In this document: positions 6,945 through 10,784 of the stretch, in pieces
How the letters are laid out: each line of letters opens with the position of its first letter
Numbering within the stretch: position 1 is the first letter of the stretch
NCBI GenBank assembly: GCA_022425445.1
Contig: JAKMFM010000180.1
Span: 1-10,784, forward strand
Length of the DNA stretch: 10,784 nucleotides
Reading direction: 5' to 3'
From: Planktomarina sp.
Lineage (GTDB): Bacteria > Pseudomonadota > Alphaproteobacteria > Rhodobacterales > Rhodobacteraceae
Program-made: the position numbers and the translations under genes
Notes under the pieces: model-generated
Told to the model about the DNA's origin: nothing
Seen by the model: only the letters and a program-made list of their open reading frames with translations
The model's database searches: none

Positions 6945-7820
6945 TTAGCGCAAGACTCGCCCGGCCACAGCGTCGAGCTTGTCGAGCAAAATTGGATCGC
7001 GCGCCTCTGGTGCAGTGAGTATGGCATATTCCAGCGCCCTGTCGCAGCCATGCGAACAGGCGGCGCGGGTTGGGTCCAAAAGCTGCGGCAGGCGCGCCAC
7101 CATTCCCTTGGCCTGGGCTGAATTGCCCATGAGGGTTTTGATGATTTCTGTCACATCGACCTCCCCATGGTCTGGGTGCCAGCTGTCATAGTCGGTGATC
7201 ATGGCCACAGAGGCGTAGCATAATTCTGCTTCGCGCGCCAATTTTGCTTCGGGCATATTGGTCATCCCGATCACATCGGCGCCCCAGCTTTCACGGTACA
7301 TGCGGCTTTCCGCCAGGGTTGAAAACTGCGGCCCTTCCATGGCCAGATATGTGCCGCCTTCATGCACGGTAATTCCTTCTGCCCGAGCCGCCACTGCACA
7401 AGCCGCTGATAGCCGCGGGCAGGTCGGGTGGGCGAGGCTGACATGGCCCACGCAGCCGCGCGAGAAAAACGAGCTGGCGCGTTGGGTTGTCCGGTCAATA
7501 AATTGATCCACCAGCACAAAATGCCCCGGCGCCATTGCCTCGCGAAACGAGCCGCAGGCACTCACAGAGATGACATCTGTGACTCCCAGCCGTTTCAGTG
7601 CGTCTATATTGGCGCGATAAGGCACATCACTCGGGGCGTGGACATGGCCGCGCCCATGGCGGGGCAAAAAGACCATTTCGACACCGGCCAGCTGCCCGGT
7701 GAGCAGCTCATCGGAAGGGGTGCCCCAAGGACTTTCGACCTGTTGCCATTTGGGGTTCTGCAGCCCGTCAATTTCATAAATCCCGGAGCCGCCAATCACT
7801 CCAATTTTTGTGTTGCTCAT
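6945..7820 (-). CDS. mtnP: S-methyl-5'-thioadenosine phosphorylase
   Basis: A 291-aa cytoplasmic nucleoside phosphorylase of the PNP/MTAP family, cleaving methylthioadenosine with phosphate to adenine and methylthioribose-1-phosphate in methionine salvage. Motifs in order are the phosphate loop GGSGIY (10-15), PRHGRGHVHAPS (53-64), SACGSFRE (87-94) with DQFIDRT, then MEGPQFSTLAESRMY (161-175), GMTNMPEAKLAREAE (185-199) and ITDYDSWHP (208-216). The DYD aspartates and GMTNMPE point to MTAP rather than guanosine/inosine phosphorylase. Start ATG 7818-7820 has AAGGA 8 nt upstream. It is the first gene of the mtnP-apt pair and is divergent from sulP. One small oddity is Ser at position 213, where I recall Cys in many relatives (DYDCW). 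Confidence 0.96.
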   Translation of the reverse strand: MSNTKIGVIGGSGIYEIDGLQNPKWQQVESPWGTPSDELLTGQLAGVEMVFLPRHGRGHVHAPSDVPYRANIDALKRLGVTDVISVSACGSFREAMAPGHFVLVDQFIDRTTQRASSFFSRGCVGHVSLAHPTCPRLSAACAVAARAEGITVHEGGTYLAMEGPQFSTLAESRMYRESWGADVIGMTNMPEAKLAREAELCYASVAMITDYDSWHPDHGEVDVTEIIKTLMGNSAQAKGMVARLPQLLDPTRAACSHGCDRALEYAILTAPEARDPILLDKLDAVAGRVLR

Positions 7821-7828
7821 CGCTTGCG

Positions 7829-7833
7829 TCCTT
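7829..7833 (-). promoter_or_regulatory. Shine-Dalgarno of mtnP
   Basis: AAGGA on the minus strand, 8 nt before the mtnP ATG, supports that start. Confidence 0.6.
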
Positions 7834-7911
7834 AAAAGTGCCGACGTGTCCTCATTTTGTTACATGTTTTTATGCGGCGCGCCAGCCGGAGACCACGTCA
7901 ATCCGTTTAGA

Positions 7912-7951
7912 ATTTCGCAGCATATTAAGAATTCCGTGACCTCAGCGAAAT
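7912..7951. repeat. Inverted repeat ATTTCGC-N26-GCGAAAT in the mtnP/sulP spacer
   Basis: Two perfect 7-bp arms (7912-7918 and 7945-7951) are separated by 26 nt, a centre-to-centre distance of 33 bp, close to three helical turns. The right arm touches the candidate sulP -10. It could be a two-site operator, but 7-bp arms can occur by chance. A transcription terminator is unlikely because the loop is long and no T-run follows. Confidence 0.4.
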
Positions 7952-7988
7952 ATATGATATGAGGCGGCAAGGTTGCGACTGTTCGACG

Positions 7989-7994
7989 AAAAGG
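7989..7994 (+). promoter_or_regulatory. Shine-Dalgarno that fixes the sulP start
   Basis: AAAAGG lies 8 nt before the ATG at 8003, which argues against the in-frame TTG at 7973 as start. Confidence 0.55.
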
Positions 7995-8002
7995 TTTCCA
8001 TT

Positions 8003-9634
8003 ATGTCTCGTTTCTCATTGGCTGCATCAGCGGTCAAAACTTCTTTTGCCAATTTCAATTTGAGCGCCGGGGAGCCGTTGACTCCGGGCCGAGTGCGTAT
8101 CGAGCTGCTGGCCGGCCTGACCGTGGCGCTGGCGCTGGTGCCTGAGGCAGTGGCCTTTGCTTTTGTCGCTGGGGTGCATCCTTTGGTCGGACTTTACGCC
8201 GCCTTCATCGTTGGCCTTATCACAGCTCTAATCGGTGGCCGTCCCGGCATGATTTCTGGTGCAACGGGCGCTCTGGCGGTGGTCATGGTTGCGCTTGTGG
8301 CGCAGCATGGGGTCGAATATCTGTTTGCGACCGTGGTGCTTATGGGGCTTATTCAAATTTCTGTTGGCATCATGAAATGGGGCAAATTTATCCGTCTTGT
8401 ACCACATCCGGTGATGCTGGGCTTCGTGAATGGTTTGGCGATTGTGATTTTTCTGGCGCAGATGACACAATTCAAAGTGCCGGGATCTGTGGTGAATACC
8501 GGGCAGGGTATGTCGAGCGGGGAGTGGCTTTCCGGCCTGCCCTTGTTGGTTATGCTGGGGCTGGTCGCGCTGACCATGGTCATCGTCTGGGGCATGCCCA
8601 AGCTGACCAAAGCTGTTCCAGCCCCCTTGGCTGGGATTGGCATTGTCGCGGTGATTGTGATTGCCTTTGGCATTGATGTGCCGCGGGTCGGCGATTTGGC
8701 CAGTATTGAGGGCGGCTTGCCGCAATTTCATATCCCCAGCGTGCCGCTCACCTTGGAAACCTTTTGGATCATCCTGCCCTATGCGGGGATTCTCGCCGCC
8801 ATTGGCCTTATCGAAAGCCTGCTGACGCTCAATCTTGTGGGCGACATCACCAATAAACGTGGGGGTGCGAGCCAGGAGAGCATCGCGCAGGGCATTGCCA
8901 ATACCGTCACTGGATTTTTTGGCGGTATGGGCGGCTGTGCCATGATTGGCCAGTCGATGATAAATGTGAAATCCGGTGGACGCACGCGGATTGCGGGCAT
9001 CGCTGCGGCGCTCTTCCTTTTGGTTTTCATCGTTGTGGCTTCGCCTTTAATTGAACAAATTCCTTTGGCTGCCTTGGTTGGTGTGATGTTCATGGTGGTG
9101 ATCGGCACATTTGCTTGGAACAGTTTGATGATCATGCGCAAAGTGCCGCTAACGGATGCCTTTGTGATCATTTTGGTCACAGCCGTGACGGTGATGACCG
9201 ACCTTGCCATCGCGGTTGTGGTTGGGGTGATTGTCTCAGCGCTGGCCTATGCTTGGCAAAACGCCACCCGAATCCATGCCAACCGGGCGATTGAGAGTGA
9301 TGGTGCCAAGGTTTATAAAATCCGAGGCCCGCTGTTTTTTGGCTCATCAGAGGGGTTTTCAGAGCTGTTTACCCCATATGATGACCCAGAAACGGTGATC
9401 GTTGATTTCGCAGACAGCCGGGTTGCGGATCAATCGGCGCTGCAAGCGATTGAGGCGCTGGCGTTGAAATATGAAGAGGCTGGCAAGCGCATTCAATTGC
9501 GCCATCTGAGCAAAGATTGCCATTATCTTCTGAGCAAGGCCGGCCATTTGATCGTCGACAGTGACGATGACCCCGATTATCAAATCGCGGTAAATTACGG
9601 TGTGCGCACCGGCATTTTATCTGCTGGCCATTAG
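8003..9634 (+). CDS. SulP (SLC26) family inorganic anion transporter with STAS domain
   Basis: A 543-aa inner-membrane transporter. A membrane domain of many hydrophobic helices spans about residues 30-420. A cytoplasmic STAS domain occupies about 436-535. Family marks are LTVALALVPEAVAFAF (39-54), GLYAAFIVGLITALIGGRPG (63-82), the conserved SGATGA (85-90) of the anion-binding region, ESLLT (281-285), and GGMGGCAMIGQSM (327-339). SulP proteins move sulfate, bicarbonate or dicarboxylates; nothing here decides which, and no sulfur-assimilation or carbonic anhydrase gene lies beside it. In the STAS domain the usual D-S-S-G-like segment reads FADSRVADQSAL (469-480), a variant. Start chosen at ATG 8003 for its ribosome binding site. 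It is transcribed away from mtnP and converges on the flavin reductase gene, so it is probably monocistronic. Confidence 0.93.
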   Translation: MSRFSLAASAVKTSFANFNLSAGEPLTPGRVRIELLAGLTVALALVPEAVAFAFVAGVHPLVGLYAAFIVGLITALIGGRPGMISGATGALAVVMVALVAQHGVEYLFATVVLMGLIQISVGIMKWGKFIRLVPHPVMLGFVNGLAIVIFLAQMTQFKVPGSVVNTGQGMSSGEWLSGLPLLVMLGLVALTMVIVWGMPKLTKAVPAPLAGIGIVAVIVIAFGIDVPRVGDLASIEGGLPQFHIPSVPLTLETFWIILPYAGILAAIGLIESLLTLNLVGDITNKRGGASQESIAQGIANTVTGFFGGMGGCAMIGQSMINVKSGGRTRIAGIAAALFLLVFIVVASPLIEQIPLAALVGVMFMVVIGTFAWNSLMIMRKVPLTDAFVIILVTAVTVMTDLAIAVVVGVIVSALAYAWQNATRIHANRAIESDGAKVYKIRGPLFFGSSEGFSELFTPYDDPETVIVDFADSRVADQSALQAIEALALKYEEAGKRIQLRHLSKDCHYLLSKAGHLIVDSDDDPDYQIAVNYGVRTGILSAGH

Positions 9635-9644
9635 CAACAAAAGC

Positions 9645-9678
9645 AGCCGAATGGCCCGGATCAATCGTCCGGGCGGCT
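9645..9678 (-). terminator. Hairpin between the convergent sulP and flavin reductase genes
   Basis: Perfect 7-bp arms GCCCGGA (9654-9660) and TCCGGGC (9668-9674) flank a 7-nt loop. AGCC (9645-9648) and GGCT (9675-9678) can extend the stem across a 5-nt bulge. On the minus strand the stem is followed by GCTTTTGTTG, a short T-rich run, so it could end the flavin reductase transcript. On the + strand no T-run follows, so any action on sulP would be weaker. The flavin reductase stop codon (9661-9663) lies in the loop. Confidence 0.5.
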
Positions 9679-10266
9679 CAAGGCAAAAGTATGGTCCACA
9701 AAGGTGTAATCCTTATAGCCCAAACGGGCCAATGGCTTGAAGGTTTTCACATCAAACAGGCCATCCACAACGCAATCGTCGCGCATATGCACGCCGGTGA
9801 CTTCCCCAAACACGGCAAAATTTGCCGGCCCGGCCAGTTCGATGATCTGCGTCACCTTGCACTCGAGGCTGGCGGGCGCGCCGCCCACGCGAAACCCCTC
9901 GATGGTTTCACAGGCCACGGCTTCCAGCCCCGCATGTGCAAACTCATCTTCTTGCTTGCCAAGGCTTGCCGAGGAGGCATTCATCGCCTCCAGCATGGCA
10001 AATTCGACAATATTGACACAAAATACCCCAGTTTCGCGGATGTTGCTGACGCTGTCTTTGGTGCCATCCTGATCAGGTTTCGCGCCGGTCGAGGCAAACA
10101 TAACCTGCGGCGGCACATAGGCCACAGCGTTGAAAAACGAGTAGGGCGCCAGGTTGCGCGCCCCTGTGGTGTCCTGGGTTGAGATCCAGCCGATGGGCCG
10201 CGGGCTTACGATGGCGTTAAACGGGTTATGGGGCAGTCCGTGACCCTGTTCGGGACGATAAAACAT
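9661..10266 (-). CDS. Flavin reductase-like domain protein (FMN-binding split barrel)
   Basis: A 201-aa protein of the flavin reductase/DIM6-NTAB family, which binds FMN in a split beta-barrel. Such proteins reduce flavin with NAD(P)H for partner oxygenases or act as flavoredoxins. Features seen are MFYRPEQGHGL, then PRPIGWISTQDTTGARNLAP (22-41) with YSFFNAVAYVPPQVMF, which form the FMN-phosphate region. KDSVSNIRETGVFCVN (70-85) and the closing LARLGYKDYTFVD (179-191) also fit the family. Length is typical. The open frame extends 27 codons upstream to 10347, but AGAGGAGA 4-5 nt before 10266 and the family N-terminus fix the start there. No partner oxygenase gene is in view, so the physiological role is open. 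It is divergent from the GNAT gene with a 72-bp spacer. Confidence 0.9.
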   Translation of the reverse strand: MFYRPEQGHGLPHNPFNAIVSPRPIGWISTQDTTGARNLAPYSFFNAVAYVPPQVMFASTGAKPDQDGTKDSVSNIRETGVFCVNIVEFAMLEAMNASSASLGKQEDEFAHAGLEAVACETIEGFRVGGAPASLECKVTQIIELAGPANFAVFGEVTGVHMRDDCVVDGLFDVKTFKPLARLGYKDYTFVDHTFALSRPDD

Positions 10267-10271
10267 ATGCT

Positions 10272-10277
10272 CTCCTC
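10272..10277 (-). promoter_or_regulatory. Strong Shine-Dalgarno of the flavin reductase gene
   Basis: GAGGAG on the minus strand, 5 nt before the ATG at 10266, decides the start against the 27-codon-longer frame. Confidence 0.7.
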
Positions 10278-10285
10278 TGAGTTTG

Positions 10286-10319
10286 CGCGGAGCGTAACCG
10301 CGTGTTAGGCCAAGTGCAA
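10286..10319 (-). promoter_or_regulatory. Candidate flavin reductase promoter with an inverted repeat
   Basis: On the minus strand TTGCAC (10319-10314) and TACGCT (10296-10291) are 17 nt apart. Each matches the sigma-70 consensus at three of six bases, so the call is weak, though its position just upstream of the ribosome binding site is sensible. CGCGG-N7-CCGCG (10286-10290, 10298-10302) brackets the -10 and could be an operator. The opposing GNAT promoter should be in the same 72 bp, but I could not identify it. Confidence 0.3.
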
Positions 10320-10326
10320 AAGGAAA

Positions 10327-10331
10327 GAGGA
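10327..10331 (+). promoter_or_regulatory. Shine-Dalgarno for the GTG-initiated GNAT gene
   Basis: GAGGA lies 7 nt before the GTG at 10339 and supports that unusual start codon. Confidence 0.55.
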
Positions 10332-10338
10332 CCGGGCG

Positions 10339-10784
10339 GTGTTTCATTTAAACCGCGAGACAGCAGAAGATTGGTGGGAAGTCGAAGCGCTTTATGATTT
10401 GTGCTTCGCTCCGGGCCGGGAGGCTTTGTCTTCTTATCGATTGCGCGAGGACAGGCCGCCGATTGCGGCCCTGTCACAGGTGGCGCGGGATGCGGATGGT
10501 ATTCTGGCCGGCGCAATTCGCTATTGGCCCGTTTGCATCGAAACGCATACCGCGCTCTTGCTGGGACCGATTGCAGTCCACCCAACCCGGCAGGGCGAGG
10601 GGCTGGGCGGCTATTTGATTCGCGAAAGCCTGGCCCTCGCGTCGGGCCTTGGCTGGAACAGGGTGCTGCTGGTCGGGGACGCGCCCTATTACCAAAAATT
10701 TGGATTTCGGCCGCTGAGCGGCGTCGAGATGCCGCCGCCCACCAACCCCAAACGCATTTTGGGCATGTCTTTGACGCCTGGCGC
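10339..10784 (+). CDS. GNAT N-acetyltransferase, YhbS-like (COG3153 type), 3'-truncated by window edge
   Basis: An open frame of 148 codons runs from a GTG at 10339 to the right edge without a stop, so the gene is cut at its 3' end. The product opens with V(M)FHLNRETAEDWWEVEALYD. It contains the acetyl-CoA-binding stretch LGPIAVHPTRQGEGLGGYL (75-93) with the R-Q-G-E-G-L-G pyrophosphate loop at 84-90. It then has LVGDAPYYQKFGFRP (111-125), the hallmark of the YhbS-like branch. The branch is defined mainly by structure and context; its acceptors are mostly unknown. About 20-30 residues are probably missing, judging from family lengths near 170. It is a second GNAT gene in this window, unrelated in branch to the RimJ-like one. 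It is divergent from the flavin reductase gene. Confidence 0.88.
   Translation, partial: MFHLNRETAEDWWEVEALYDLCFAPGREALSSYRLREDRPPIAALSQVARDADGILAGAIRYWPVCIETHTALLLGPIAVHPTRQGEGLGGYLIRESLALASGLGWNRVLLVGDAPYYQKFGFRPLSGVEMPPPTNPKRILGMSLTPG

Larger units (their letters stand above)
7834..8002 (+). promoter_or_regulatory. Divergent promoter region between mtnP and sulP
   Basis: This spacer separates two divergently read genes, so it must hold both promoters, and it contains no credible gene. For sulP, TATGAT at 7953-7958 is a fair -10 hexamer on the + strand, but no convincing -35 stands 16-18 nt before it. For mtnP, TTGACG on the minus strand (7901-7896) resembles a -35, but the matching -10 position is GC-rich, and the AT-rich CATAAAAAC comes about 21 nt after it. 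The region also contains the perfect inverted repeat ATTTCGC / GCGAAAT (7912-7918, 7945-7951), listed separately. The presence of promoters is inferred from gene layout; the exact hexamers are uncertain. Confidence 0.4.

Noticed and set aside
7428..7835. Plus-strand open frames opposite mtnP
   Set aside because: mtnP has a full set of catalytic motifs on the other strand; the plus-strand product shows no domain.
7821..7920. A SAM- or SAH-type riboswitch before mtnP, as the gene belongs to methionine metabolism
   Set aside because: The 5' leader on the minus strand shows no paired helices or conserved core that I could match to SAM-II or SAM/SAH classes. A covariance-model search would settle it.
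1..10784. Mobile element, prophage, CRISPR, toxin-antitoxin or defence system
   Set aside because: No repeats, transposase, integrase, tRNA-linked boundary or small toxin-like gene pair was seen. Gene content is core metabolism and respiration.

Overview
The window looks like ordinary chromosomal core sequence from an alphaproteobacterium, most likely of the Rhodobacteraceae/Roseobacter group. The main reason is the run ctaB - small CoxF-like protein - ctaG - ctaE - surf1 - thrC - M16 peptidase - RimJ-type acetyltransferase, an order I associate with that family. The protein sequences also look typical of it. By eye the GC content is moderate (mid-50s), lower than many terrestrial Rhodobacteraceae, so a pelagic roseobacter is possible; this placement is inference. 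No mobile element, CRISPR array, rRNA or tRNA was found, and coding density is very high.

Left part (1-4486 and on to 6333, all + strand): a cytochrome c oxidase (aa3-type) biogenesis and structural block. It opens with the C-terminal three quarters of heme o synthase (ctaB, cut by the window edge). A 62-aa single-span membrane protein follows, then the CuB chaperone CtaG/Cox11, then oxidase subunit III (ctaE). A well-formed factor-independent terminator follows ctaE. Downstream, SURF1 (oxidase assembly) is tightly packed with threonine synthase (thrC), a zinc M16 peptidase and a RimJ-like N-acetyltransferase. Gaps are 10 bp or less, or stop and start codons overlap. The first four genes supply heme, copper and a subunit to the oxidase, and SURF1 helps heme insertion. 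thrC, the peptidase and the acetyltransferase are probably passengers in the same transcript.

Middle (6330-7820, - strand): mtnP followed by apt, a purine/methionine salvage pair. MtnP splits methylthioadenosine into adenine and methylthioribose-1-phosphate, and Apt turns the adenine into AMP. The apt stop codon overlaps the stop codon of the converging acetyltransferase gene. A 182-bp divergent spacer separates mtnP from a SulP-family anion transporter with a C-terminal STAS domain (8003-9634, +).

Right part: sulP converges on a flavin reductase-like gene (9661-10266, -), with a hairpin at the junction that contains that gene's stop codon. The flavin reductase gene diverges from a GTG-initiated YhbS-like GNAT acetyltransferase that runs off the right edge (10339 to end). 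I did not find a clearly new system here. The most notable leftovers are the small oxidase-operon protein, the terminator that splits ctaE from surf1, an inverted repeat in the mtnP/sulP spacer, and a smaller one between the last two genes.
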